From positions 5,429,501-5,493,500 of the forward strand of contig NC_088338.1 in NCBI RefSeq assembly GCF_036884655.1: DNA of 64,000 nucleotides, written 5' to 3'. This stretch comes from Musa acuminata AAA Group (Eukaryota > Streptophyta > Magnoliopsida > Zingiberales > Musaceae). Shown here one piece after another: positions 52,206 through 64,000 of the stretch. Made by a program: the position numbers and the translations under genes. Position 1 is the first letter of the stretch. The number at the start of each line of letters is the position of its first letter. The notes beneath the pieces are model-generated. The model saw only the letters and a program-made list of their open reading frames with translations. It was not told where the DNA came from and searched no databases.

Positions 52206-54439
52206 TGAAATTTTTTATGCAAAAAATCATCATCAAACATCGAATTAACTGACCTAAAATTTAGCAAAAAGCATATAAAGTTGGGAGCATATAGCTGAAA
52301 TCAATGCTCCTATATCTGTTGCTTCATGCATGTTTTACAATAAAATGTTTAACTGCATTTCATCAATAACATAGATTATCTTCCCACAGAACTTGGCTAA
52401 AAGTATTGGGCAAATAGGTAGAGAGAGATCCTGTTGGCATCAGAGAGAAACTAACAGCAGTTCAACATAAATAGTCGAGCATCTGCTATAAAAAGAACTT
52501 GTTGCACAATTAAATATGCCCTCCATGAATGAAATACCAATGATATCTGAGTAAAAAAGCATTGCTAGATTCCTACACAAAATTATAATTAGACCAAATA
52601 GAATCCAATATTAACATCTTCTATTTTCTGCTTAAATATTTAATTGCTCACAAATTATTTCAGATGAACACCAACAAACCTGTGCTCCAAAAATTGGCTC
52701 ATTGTAATTATATTCTGCACTGGTTACAAAAACATAAGCCAAATTCACATGGGACATTGCAAAATGTATAATCAGAGTCGATAACTAACCTCGGTGTGGG
52801 CTCTTGATGTTCTTAGTAAAATAACGTGAGGTTTCAAACCCACTTTAGTTGAAACAAACTAAAAACTGTTGAACCATAATTTGAGATTGGTCTGAATAAT
52901 TGCCTTGAAAATGTCAAACCCACTGTGACATGGAACTTCGAAAAGAATGAACTTGAGTAAATAAAATTGACTACAACTTCAATTTGACAATACATAGAAA
53001 ACGTTGTATTTCCAATGAAATATGTATATCAATTTTATATTTGTGCCTAACACTTCTGAAACTCATTTATAGAATATTTGGTACGCATTAGAAGTTTAAT
53101 ATCGGAAGCTAATATCATCTACATTTTGTAAGATTCAGTTCTCTCTATAGTTTTTTTTTTTTTTTTTTATTGACATGACAACTATTGGTTGTCGAATAAA
53201 TAATGTATGGCCCTACAAGATTCTAAGTAACCCATTAGAGTTTCTTGCCAATAGCCGATTACAAAAGCCATTGTAGCTCTCATGTAAACTCTGCTTGGCC
53301 ATTCATCAAAAGACTAATTGATATCAAGCTCAGCCCCAAAGAAACACACAAGAATATGTGGCACAAAGTATCTACTTTGTTACAATGCCTAGAGTCAGAA
53401 ATTTAGCATTTAAATATGCATAGGTTGATTCTAGGAAATGTTCGCTCCAGAATCAATCTCTCAGGCAATCTGTCCAAGTCACATTGGAAAATAAAAATAA
53501 CACGTTATTCACTTTTTGGTCAAAATTCTAATAGCAACAGTGTTGCTTTTTTTGGATTTGAACCATGAAATGAATGAACATTACTGCATAACTTCATCAT
53601 TTTGCTTCCACTGCAAGCATACTAGAAAACGAGTGTTAATAGCAGTGATCAGATTATCTACTGAGAGCAGTTTTACAAACAAAAGAAAAACCCCTGTATC
53701 CCAATGCAACTTGGTAATAACTAGATATTGATTGGAAAAAGATCATGGAAATCAAAATAGAAATGTCATTAGTTAATCGACACTATAGAAAACATTAACT
53801 AGCTATGCATTCAATGATCCAAGACATAATATGCAAGATTCCAGAGGTAAAAACCAATAACTTCACACTCGACAGATTTTTCTTATACCCACCTGCCCTA
53901 ACGGGATACAACTAGGTGAAGAGATAAACCAAAACACTCGAATTACCTCAATATTCTTCCTTCACCGCATACATGGTAGAAAAAGAATGACAACAGCAGC
54001 GATCAGGTTGGCCACTGAGAGCAGGTTATTATGCAAAAACCCACGGATAAAACCTCTTATCCTTTCACTTAAAAACCGGACATCCCAGTGTAGTATACTG
54101 ATAAGTAGAGAAGGATTACAAAGAATTTATGGCAACACAAAATAGCATGCATAGTTGATACTCAATTGATGTATAAAGACCACAAGCATTACGTACAGAT
54201 TTCATATACTTAAAATCTGTTGTGTCCAACCATAGAAGAATACATAACATAACATCGCACACCTTGAGAAACTTAAAACTAATGCAAGATTCAAACTTGT
54301 ATATAAACACATAACTATATATTCACACCATCCCCTTACCTCATACAAGTTGATAACTACAGGACGCTAATTTCGTCCGAGCATGCAAGCAGGAAGCGTG
54401 GTAACTAGTTTCGATTACCGATGATGCAAGGATCAGGAA
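52206..54439. other. AT-rich intergenic DNA with a diverged direct repeat
   Basis: No coding gene is supported. Two stretches, about 53615-53735 and 53975-54110, are related: each has an AGCAG(T/C)GATCAG start, CACTGAGAGCAG or CTACTGAGAGCAG, and later ATCCCA(A/G)TG with a TAA(C/G)TAG end. The 3' untranslated part of the small minus-strand gene ending at 54440 probably extends into the right-hand side. Confidence 0.45.
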
Positions 54440-54715
54440 CTAGACAGGGGGCAGCTTGTCAACGACGCTAGGGTTGGTGGAAACAGCAGGGGAGGTGGCG
54501 TCGTCGGGGCCGTCGATGGCAACCGGCTTGGTGAGCATCAGAGGGCGGTCCTTAGCCTCCTCCTCCACCTCGTCGTCGTTGTCGGTGGTGCTGAGAGTGA
54601 TGCATGAGCAGCGCTCGAGGGAGGCGAAGAACGCTGAGGAGACGCTCGCCCCGACCCAATTCACAACGCGGTCCAGCTTGTCGCAGGACAGGAAGCTCGA
54701 GCTCTCCATCGCCAT
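54440..54715 (-). CDS. Small acidic protein of unknown function
   Basis: A 91-codon frame starting MAMESSSFLSCDKLDRVVNW; an alternative start is the second Met at 54709. It has a hydrophobic/small-residue stretch, VGASVSSAFFASLERCSC (residues about 21-38). An acidic run, DNDDEVEEEAKD (about 45-56), and a Pro/Ser/Val-rich tail follow. GC content and codon use are far above the flanks, and the upstream sequence (54720-54800) looks like a short transcribed leader. That supports a real gene rather than chance. No catalytic or binding motif is visible and I cannot name a family. It may be single-exon. Function unknown. Confidence 0.6.
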   Translation of the reverse strand: MAMESSSFLSCDKLDRVVNWVGASVSSAFFASLERCSCITLSTTDNDDEVEEEAKDRPLMLTKPVAIDGPDDATSPAVSTNPSVVDKLPPV

Positions 54716-55887
54716 AGGTGAGACCGAGATCGAGGAGTGGAGAATTGAAGACTTATTTCCGTTTCGTCTTTTAAGAGCGGAACCCTAGAAGAAAGACACA
54801 CAGGAAACAGAAGGCCGGCAGAGTTTTAATTGGGAGAAGGACACGAGAGGGTGTTTTGGCCGCTGTATCATGTCTTGGCCTGCGGTCGGTCGGTCGGTCA
54901 AGCAAATGGATGCGTGCGGGCAATGGCGACCGACTCAAGAGTTCTTACGAGTTGTGCGAATAAACCGACCAAACCGGGAAAACGACCAAATTGGTGCATT
55001 TATTTCCTCTCTCTGGTTTGATTTGAAAAGTTGATTTCTGAATGTTCTATTTTTAGTTGTAAAAATCTATTGGTAATTTTTCTTTACTTTTACTATTTAT
55101 AATTTTATTTTAATTTTTTTTAATATCCTAAAAATATCACTATACAAAATGAACGAAATACACTTATGAGTAGGGGAGGCAAAGGGGGGAGAAGTAGATT
55201 TTTATCTATTTATTATTAATAAAAATAAATTTTAAAGTTAAAATAGTATATTTATATTTTTATTATTTTAAAAATTATTACCAATAATAAAGGAATATCA
55301 ATAGCAACGAGAGGGTTCCTAATAACAAATTTCTTTTTAGTTATCACATTTAGTGTTTTTTTTTATATTCTAAATATCCCTAGTCGCATAATCGTATGCC
55401 TCTATCGAAAAACATTTAAAATATTAAAAAAATAAACATCATATAAAAAAAATTAAAATAGAAGGCATCAACCAAAAAAACCCTAAAAATGACTTTCAAG
55501 GAAATCACCCTTCAAGAAAACCCATCCAATTAAACCGAATCAGACAGTGAAATAACAAGTAAAAGAATTAAGTTCAGACATATATAATTTCTTATAAAAT
55601 TTATCTTTATTAATATAATAAATATATAAATTAACATAACACGTAATATAATGCCCTAAAATATAAAAACTAATATTGATTTGATGCAGTATGTTTCTTT
55701 TAATGGTAACTGATTTGGTTTACTTCAAACATTTTTGTAAACCAAAAATTTTATATTGTTCACAAGAATCTTCGACACAGCCCAAAATCACAATACATCG
55801 GATGTCCTATGTGTAACAACAAAATTTATGGGAAAAAACAATTTTACTTTATGGGCTACGGGATGGCACATTTAGTTGGTTAATGAC
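54716..55887. other. Upstream region of the small gene and 3' flank of the ABCF gene
   Basis: The first 150 bp are fairly GC-rich and probably hold the leader and promoter of the small minus-strand gene. The rest is very AT-rich with no recognisable feature and reaches the 3' end of the ABCF gene. Confidence 0.5.
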
Positions 55888-58800
55888 CTAAATTCCAGAA
55901 GCCTTGAGCTTCTTCTTGTAATCCTGGAATGTCCCCGAGAAAGGTGCCACCCTGCCCTCCGCAACCACCCACAGCTCGCCCACACTTCCAGATATCAAAT
56001 GTTCATCATGACTCACCTGCACAAAACACATGTTGAGACAAAGGCGCATGCATCTACTATTGAACTAACTATTTAGAAGGTTGTGGCAAGATATTATACC
56101 ATTAGAACCCCTCCTTGGAAGATCACAAGACCCTGGATGAGTGCTTCAACCGCATCCAAGTCCTGGAAAACATCAATTACATGTCTCAGCAATGACCAAT
56201 TCCTTGTGATGTAAGCTTGCAACACATCAAGAAAGGATGGAATCAAACATGTACCACAGTTTAATCTTCGGCCTTATGGAATAGTACGTTTTCCATGAAT
56301 GGATACAAGATAAAGGTGGTGGTTACAAAAAAGCACAATGTTTCAGGACCATAGGTAAGAAAGATGGAGAGTCAGAATGTTCACAGCACCAAGAGGTAGG
56401 GAAGGTTTTGCAATACAAAAATATATATAGGTCAGATTATTCAGGAATATACTAAAGTTTACATTTTTAAACATCTAGTATTTATTTAATCCGGTGGTCC
56501 TGATGTTCTGCATTTGTCATAAATGAAATACTAAATGCTAAATGTATAACATGAAGGAAGGTATGAAACTACTACTCTTTACTCTGATCTACTTACTAGA
56601 TGGTTGGATGGCTCATCAAGCAGAACTATATGTGGCTTCTTGAAAGTGATCTTTGCAAATGCCACCCTGCTCTTCTGACCACCTGAATAAAAGGGGAAGA
56701 ATTTGGAGCTCAAAACTGTGGACAATATAGTTAAATAAGCCTGAATTTGAGTAGATTCAGTAAGTTCTTAGAAATCCAGAAACACAATAGGCATGAGCAC
56801 AGTAAAAAATCGTAAAGCAGCATATTTTAAGACAACTGACCAATGATTTGCCAAGTTTCATCAATAGACAAAACCAGTTTAACAGTTACCTGATAGTGTG
56901 TACATTGGCTGAAGTGCAAGATTGCCTGTCACACCAAATGAACCCAAATGAGCCCTAAGTTTCTGTTCAGGTACTCCCTGCAATGTATGAAAATACCAAT
57001 TACAAATATGGCGATACACCAATTGAAGGCAGTGCATGTTCACATCTATAGTGTAATCAATAGTTTGTCTACTGATCGTTCCAAGACTGGGTTTTAAATA
57101 CCTATCAGAGAGTTTCCAAGTCAATAATCAGCATCAAGTTGAATTGTGCTTCAGAAAGCGCCCAAAAAACCACAGTTTTGCACAATCTAAAACAAACTTA
57201 AACACTCAATATCAAGTACCTCTTATGCATTGAGAGGTAAATGGACTTGTCACTCAATTTGCCCATCAAACCAGCGAAAATAGCTTTGACATTACTTCAA
57301 TTGGATAGTCATACATCTGTAGATCACAGATGTTCCAGTTTGTCACTCAATTGTCCAACTATTTTTAACCACCAACTAGAAGCTCTTTGCTGTTCCACTA
57401 ACCATTCCCTCTAGTTAAAACTATAACAATGTACAGTTGTATATCCATTTTAACAAAGATCTATAAAATCCAAAAGGCCAGCATCATGATATCATCATGC
57501 AATCTGACTTAACATGTAAAACACAAAAAACATAGCTTCAGCAATCAAAGAAGCATTTAAAGCTAAGAACTATATAAGCTTTCTTAAGTCTAATGGTCGA
57601 AGTTTTTCGCACAAATCTAGAGAAAAAATAAGTTGTTTCACAAGTTGATGCAATACTATGTAACTCTAATATTCTTAAGATACTTATGACACAACTTTTC
57701 ATGAAACACTAAAGGTTCCTTAAGAAATCCAAAATCCCAAGATACCCATGGCACCTGATGGTATCTAGTAGAGGAACTAAAACAAAAGATTCCATTTCAT
57801 CAAGATCATTTTGCAGTCCTTGTGTCTGGGTCCATTTCAAGGTTGGTTGTTGGTCAGTATGTTTTTTTATATGAAGCAACAAGCCAAGACAAATTACGAG
57901 TAGTCCTTACCGGATAGCATCGCATCATGTAGAGTAAGGGATTTGAAGATAAGTCAAGCCCATCTACGTGGTGCTGACTAAATACAGCCATGCGAACCTG
58001 TGGAAACAAATTTAAATTGTCAAAGCAATGGTCCAAGAACATCATAATTTGCACAAATAGAGATAGATATTCAATTGCTCACATATAATACAATCCTAAT
58101 GCAAATTAGAGAAGAGTCAACCTCAATATCAGGTTGCCAACTGAAGCACAAAGAAATAAACAGCTCAAGGGCTCACACCCACAGAAAGAAATGCATATTG
58201 ATTGCTATGTTTTGCATGCCTCTCCTCAGCATGGAAGCCACCCAATCATCAGAAAGCAAGGGAGAGTAAGAAGAAATTGAATAATGCAATAAGAAGCCAT
58301 GTTGTACAAATTTCTGTTTTTATATATGGCAAAACCCTATAGCAACCACGTTGAAACCCCTAATAGCAAAACCCTTGATTACACTCAAATTAACGTACAA
58401 AAAGTGTGTACTGATATCTGCACACTGGCCTTTGCCACGGAAACCTACCTTTTGCATCGTGTTATTCAGATAGCCATGGAAACCTACCCTTACCATCATA
58501 CAATTCAGGTCTTCTTGATTACCGACCCTACACCCTAGGTTAAAATTTTGTTCAAGCACATTTAATTTTGCCACTGTCCCATAGCTTATCTCCACCATCA
58601 CTCTAGTTTGGGACCACAAGGTGGCAAGCCGCAGCAGATTATAAAAAAAGAACAGAAATTTCTACCAAGCAGAAACATAACCACAAATCAAAGTTATTTT
58701 TTAACACTAACTTACCTTTATACTTACAAATTCTGATTAACATATTTTATGTAGGAACTTTAAAATGATGATGCAAAATGATGCTAAGTTTTGCATTGGC

Positions 58801-61800
58801 ACACCAAAAAAAACCATATGCCCTATTCCAGACCATCAGTAACTGAAGGGTTGATAAGCCAAATAATAAATAAAGACAAACTATGGAAATAAACAAATCT
58901 ATAGCCAGCTAGTTTCACAAGCTTTTGTCAAAGCAGGACATAAGCATCAGTTGTACATTGTAAGAGTCTTCATGACCCACGATAGCATGGTTAGAATTAA
59001 GCAACCTCGTCTATTATTTAAATTTTAATAAACCATATGATGTTCTCAATAATACTCCACTCAGATCCTATAGTCATACTGGCAAGTCACATGGCACATC
59101 TGCCTCTTTATTCCTCCCATTACCAATCTGTCACACACAAAAAAAATATATCACAATTTTGAACATCCTTTTCTATTCCTCAATTAATAAATTGCATGCA
59201 AAGAGAGTACAACCATCAAATTGTCTCCCATTACCCAGAATTCCTAGAAACCTTCCCACCTTATTCCTTTCCCCGTCACTGTTTTATTTTGGACTCTCTC
59301 TCTCTTCCTTTTTTATCTGAGACACTTTTTCTCTACCAAGCTTTTGTTGATCTCGTGTTCTTACTGTCATTTCCTTTGTCAAAGGGTCAAGAGGTGTCCT
59401 GACCAAAGTGCACAAAAGACGACATTAATTGAGGGCAAAGCAAATATCTTATACACACCATCACAACTCTAGTGACCTCCAAAAAGCCCAACACATTTCT
59501 ATTCATCCAGCTGCAACAAAGAGGACATGGCTACTCAATGTATATGTGGATTGTGTAACACCAGATCAACAAAGCCAGGGAAGAACCGAGATTTTCCACT
59601 ATTTTTCATTTATATTTTGTTATAGAAACCTGAAGGTTCAAAACAAACCAGAAAATTTGGTCAAACTCAATTGCAGTATCTGCTTTTTGTCCATTTTGCC
59701 TTCTCTTAATGTAGTGAAAACAAATGTATTTGATTGTACAAAAGTTTGTCCATAAATAAGCCAGATCAAAGGTGGTGCAGTTTTTCTTTATCTATCATTT
59801 TTCCCTCCCCTTCCCTTGGTTGTTTTTTTTTCTTCTTACAACCACAATTCAGCACAACAATACATCATGGAAATTAAATACTTGGTAAGGCAGAAGCACT
59901 TAAAATCAAGAAATTTCCTATATCAAATGCTCAATCCACATCAATCAAATGCACTTTGCATATGTATCCAGGGAAGAAAACCATAGTAGGAATATGTTTA
60001 GTTCAGATTCCCACCAGAGCTCCACTATGATCCCGCAAAAATAAATTAAAAAGAGAGCTCCACCTGGAAAGACAATATAATCAAGGGATTGAATAGCACA
60101 GTACCTTTGCAGAACGAAACATTGTTCCGGAAGTTGGTTGAAGTTCTCCGGATATTAATTTGAGTATGGTTGACTTGCCAATACCATTTGGACCAACCAC
60201 TGAATTCAATTAAGATATCTTGTTAGGGGAAAAGAAAATAAACTGACAGGAAGTAATAGAAAAAATTCCAACAATAAACAAAATTTCTATTTTATAAATA
60301 CAAGACATATTGACTAGAAGTAATATGAACCAAACTACCAAGAAGCAAAGTAAAATGGCAATGACAGGCTAACTTATCTAGATAAATCCTTCATTGTTTG
60401 GGTGCCACATCAAATTGGTTCTTTTTTTAAGTGGTCCTGGTACTATTAGTACCATAGCAATCAAATCCTTCAGTCACTTGTGAAGTCACAAGTAACTTTG
60501 TATTTTTTTCTGACTTGGAATTAACCATCCAAATAGTGTACAGTCAGCAATAGATCAATGGAAAAATTAAAATCAAACATTGAAGATTTTGGAATTAAGA
60601 TCATAAACTTAGGTTTTCAGATTAGTTTAAGCATTAAACTAGTGATTGATATCACATGGATGCCATGTGCATTTTTTAAGCGATGTTGGCAAAAAATTAA
60701 GCTGATTGTGAATATAACTCATCTTTCCATCAGTAACATTGTCAATAAAAAAATGAAGGATATGATTTCTATGGATCAATAGTTCAAGTATCCCTTTTCA
60801 CAGAAAAAAAATAATCTAAGAACTAATTCAGAACAACATCCAAAGTTGAAGAACTGTCATGATAATTTAGACCATGACACCATATGAAAATGATATTCAT
60901 ATAAAATAAGGCAATGGGATTTATTATAGCTTTGACAAGAAAATGACCATCAACAAACAGCTACAAAGCTGTCATTTTCACCTCCCTGAGACCTAATGCA
61001 AGTTCACATCATACAAATAGTCATGATAAACTATACCTTCACAATAATAGAGAAACATACCAACAACAGAGAAGTAATAATTTTATTAAAGAGATCTAAG
61101 TATATATTTTGGCTGCACATCAGAATCATAATGAGTAAGTTCTTACTTGCTATGCGGCTGTCAAGATCAATTCCAAAATTCAAATTCTTAAACAAAAGAG
61201 GCCCTCCTGGATAACCAAATGATACATCACTGCAACCACATACAAGATTGTAAACTTCTCGATAAAACTCAGATCATAAAGTTGGAAAAACATAGTTCAA
61301 AGTTTTGGTAATAAAAAAAACCAATGTAGAAAGCAAACACTGATAAAACAATTATATTTTATAAAAAAATCATAACTACTAATAGAACAGAAACAAATGA
61401 TAAGAACAAAAATGTCATATACCTTAAACCAAGATTTCAAATCTCGAGCATTCTAGTGCCATTCTAGTTGGCACGGACGGGTGTTTACAAGTCCAACCAA
61501 GTGCTAGTATGGTAACATATAGCTCAATATCAGTATAATATGACTTATTATCAGGGATTGTTGTACCGCCCGAAATAGTATGGTTTTAGAGGTATGTACC
61601 GGTCCGGGTGTGGACCAATAAGCGAACCACCCCGTTTCGGGCAGTCTGCATTAAAATAATAAAAAAAACAAAAAGTGGTGACCCCAATCCATTTCAATGT
61701 TAAAAAATAAATAAATTAGGGCTCTTCTCGCATACGAAGCTGTGACATTGCCTCTTCGCCGCTTTACCGCTGCAGCAATGCTACCTCTTTGCTGATTCAC

Positions 61801-64000
61801 CATGGCGATGCTGCAACGATGCTGTCTCTTCGCCACTGCGATGCTGTAGCGACGCTACCTCTTCACCGCTGCAATGCTGCAGCGACACCGCCACTTCGTC
61901 GCGGTAATGCTACTGCTTCCCTTCAACGCTGCCGCTGCTACCGCTGCTTCCCAGGTATCGCTGCACTTCTTCTCCTCCTTTTCTTTCTTCTTCTTCTTCC
62001 TTCTTCCTTTCTCCTTCTTCCTCTTCTATTCCTCTACTGGACTTTCCTCTTCGACCTCTTTTTCTTCCTCGTCGAAACATCAGTATGCACCGACATACCA
62101 TGTGTCGATATACCAGTACGGAGTGGCATGTGTTGTGCCGCTGACCAGCTGGCACACCGGCTAGGACCGTTAAGTCAAACCTTGCTCATTATTATACAAT
62201 TATTTTACTAAATAATTGATATAGCTCAAAATCAAGTGTTACGGGTTGGTATATCGATATCCTCTCAGCCTGGCGCGTCACCAAAACCACTATTGGACTG
62301 AGATTTAAATTCTTATGTCAAAACATTTTTTCTATTACTTCACCTACCCCTACACTAATAAAGTAGTAGTTTCTCCCATTTGTCAAATTTTGACAAAGAA
62401 ACTGTTTTACATGGTAATCCTAGACAATAAGATGAGGAGGAATAGCAGGCTCAGAGCAAACTAAAAACAGTAAATAGGGGCCATATTACAAAAGGGTTAG
62501 CTAAATTATAAAAGAAACACACTAATTGGGTTCCTAGACTAATTGATTTTTCGCATAATACCGTTAAGCATATGAAAGCCAAAGACTTCAACAGAAGACA
62601 TTATTACTTCATAATGGAAATGTATAGATTATAAGTGTTACTCCCTCCATGCATAAAGAAGATGATAATCATCGTTCATATACAAAATAATACCTGAAAC
62701 TTATGATTGGAGGCCCTGGTCTATCATCGGGAGTTGGGAAATCAAATTTGTAGCTGAAAAAGAATAGAAAATTTCAGCTTAAGTAATATATAAGTAACTT
62801 GAATAAGCAAAAAAGATTATGTCAGTGTGCAAATAAATCATCTTTATTATGAAAAGAGGCAATACTCTGGATCATTAATAACTGCATCTACAGTACCCAT
62901 TCGGTCAAGTGCCTGGATAATTTACAATTTCAATCATCAGTAATAGCATTGCAGAGGTAGCAAATGACTAAAAATTAAAAAACACTTCATACTAGGATGA
63001 ACAAAATCCACATATTAGATGACAAAGGCAATTGAAACAGCATTTGAGGATCGCAATCATCTTCTAACACACGTCTGACAGAAGTTACAATAATTTTAGA
63101 CTTAAAGTTATCAAAGTTTTGATATCCTAATGGAATGTGTCGATAAGCACCTTGATTCTTGACTGAACAAGAGATGCCCGCTTGGCATTGTACCGGAACT
63201 TATCAATAAAAGCCTGCATAAAGAAAGATAAATTTATATTATGAATCATTTGCAAGAAAAAAAATTATAACAATTATCAATGTTTAATTTCAAAATAGTC
63301 TGATTTACAGAAAAAAAAGATCATACTGTTCTATGAAAAAAAAAATCATGCAATAGGTTCATACATAAAAGAATATATTAGTTCAAAATGTATGCAGCTT
63401 GGGATCATCTTTTTTAGTCTGCTTTAATTCATATGAAAGCTATATTGACAAAAACAACTATAAAAAAAAGGCTATTAAACAGAATATGGTATTTTCAATT
63501 AATAATGATCCAGATGCATCTTATACACAAGTCAAGCATTTCTTTGCCATAATTTTAGAGTTATTCACATCTTGATAACTGCAAAACAATACAAAAATTT
63601 TCTTTTGCTATCATGAGGCAAGATTTGATTTTACTGCTGAATCATTTCAAAAAAGGCTGAAAATAATGCAGCTAAAATTCATCCCCAAAATAGTTCCTGG
63701 TCTAACATCATAACAATTTTCGGTGTTTTCATATCGTTTCTTCCAAGCCATCACAAACGACAAATGGCTAACACAAGGAAACCCACATATCAGACAGTTG
63801 TTTCGTGTAGCCTGAAAGGTTGTTATTAGAACACCAAACTCTAATAACTTAAATAGTAAATCATGAATAAGTCTCTAGAGGATCTGCACTGCCATAGAAA
63901 TAACAATTTGCATGGAAAAAGGCACACCTGCATGTGTGCTCTAGCCTTCTCACTTGATTCGAAGGCCTTTTGTTGGTTTTGGAGCTGCTCAGCTTTTGTC
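55888..64000 (-). CDS. ABCF3/GCN20-type ABC protein, C-terminal part (5' end outside window)
   Basis: Soluble twin-ATPase protein of the ABCF family, without membrane spans, linked to translation and GCN2/GCN1-type stress control. Exons in transcript order: >64000-63928, 63213-63151, 62912-62866, 62753-62694, 61229-61147, 60199-60107, 57997-57911, 56977-56890, 56682-56597, 56162-56100 and 56016-55888. All are in phase. The first exon seen is the interdomain linker ([18 protein letters not shown]). The second ATPase domain has Walker [10 protein letters not shown] (exon 60199-60107) and Q-loop [12 protein letters not shown]. The signature [16 protein letters not shown] is split across two exons, with Walker [20 protein letters not shown] and switch His [12 protein letters not shown]. 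The protein ends [13 protein letters not shown]. The match to plant ABCF3 is close throughout. The first ATPase domain and N terminus are beyond 64000. The intron at 61230-62693 carries a dispersed repeat. The introns at 56978-57910 and 57998-60106 hold nothing recognisable. Confidence 0.95.
61500..62160 (-). repeat. Dispersed repeat with purine-rich core, copy 3 (intronic)
   Basis: On the minus strand this has the same architecture as 43390-43910. The outer block has GGTATATCGACACATGGTAT and a GTTTCGA junction. A long GAA/GGA-rich core follows, then a GC-rich GCAGCG-type part, AGAGCCCTAATTTATTTATT, and TGGATTGGGGTC. It ends with a block containing GGTACATACC and AAACCATACTATTTCGGGCG. It is richer in GC and less decayed than the other copies. 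It is inserted in an ABCF intron. About 130 bp beyond its edge, GGACTGAGATTTAAAT (62295-62310) also occurs at 2296-2311 in a V-ATPase intron, hinting at a further fragment. Confidence 0.6.

Noticed and set aside
61651..62211. GC-rich patch with possible coding look inside an ABCF intron
   Set aside because: Block order matches the dispersed repeat elsewhere in the window, and the flanking ABCF exons splice across it in phase.

Overview
The window is nuclear DNA of a flowering plant. It has intron-rich genes with GT-AG junctions, AT-rich non-coding DNA, transposon remnants, an LTR fragment and long (TA)n microsatellites. The GC-rich coding style of the catalase gene next to AT-rich genes suggests a monocot, perhaps Zingiberales (banana or ginger type). 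That placement is an inference, not something the sequence proves.

Layout. 1-600: non-coding. 1474-4767 (+): V-ATPase subunit F, four coding exons. 5527-17801 (+): a 14-exon gene for a plastid-type S1-domain RNA-binding protein; its 4.4-kb intron 9 carries a decayed antisense hAT transposon. 20576-28868 (-): a Taspase 1-like threonine aspartase, ten exons. About 29.2-32.7 kb (+): an SF1/branchpoint-binding-like splicing factor, divergent from the Taspase gene, with a long inverted repeat in its leader region. 33575-35959 (-): a complete eight-exon catalase (492 aa). 36301-36840: a solo LTR with a 5-bp target duplication, just upstream of catalase. 36.8-40.5 kb: AT-rich intergenic DNA. 40.56-50.74 kb: a direct segmental duplication. 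Its first copy ends in an intact F-box gene (45284-46285) and its second in an F-box pseudogene (50114-50737). A third, fragmentary F-box relic lies at about 52.02-52.2 kb. 54440-54715 (-): a small gene of unknown function. 55888-64000 (-): the C-terminal half of an ABCF3/GCN20-type ABC protein whose 5' end lies beyond the window.

The main genes are unrelated housekeeping functions: proton pumping, plastid RNA metabolism, proteolysis, splicing, peroxide removal and a translation-associated ATPase. They form no pathway or cluster. The dynamic part is 36-54 kb, where LTR insertion, segmental duplication, microsatellite expansion and F-box decay can be read directly. I see no CRISPR array, operon-like cluster or convincing novel system. 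Exon boundaries come from reading GT/AG sites and keeping the frame intact across every junction, without transcript evidence.
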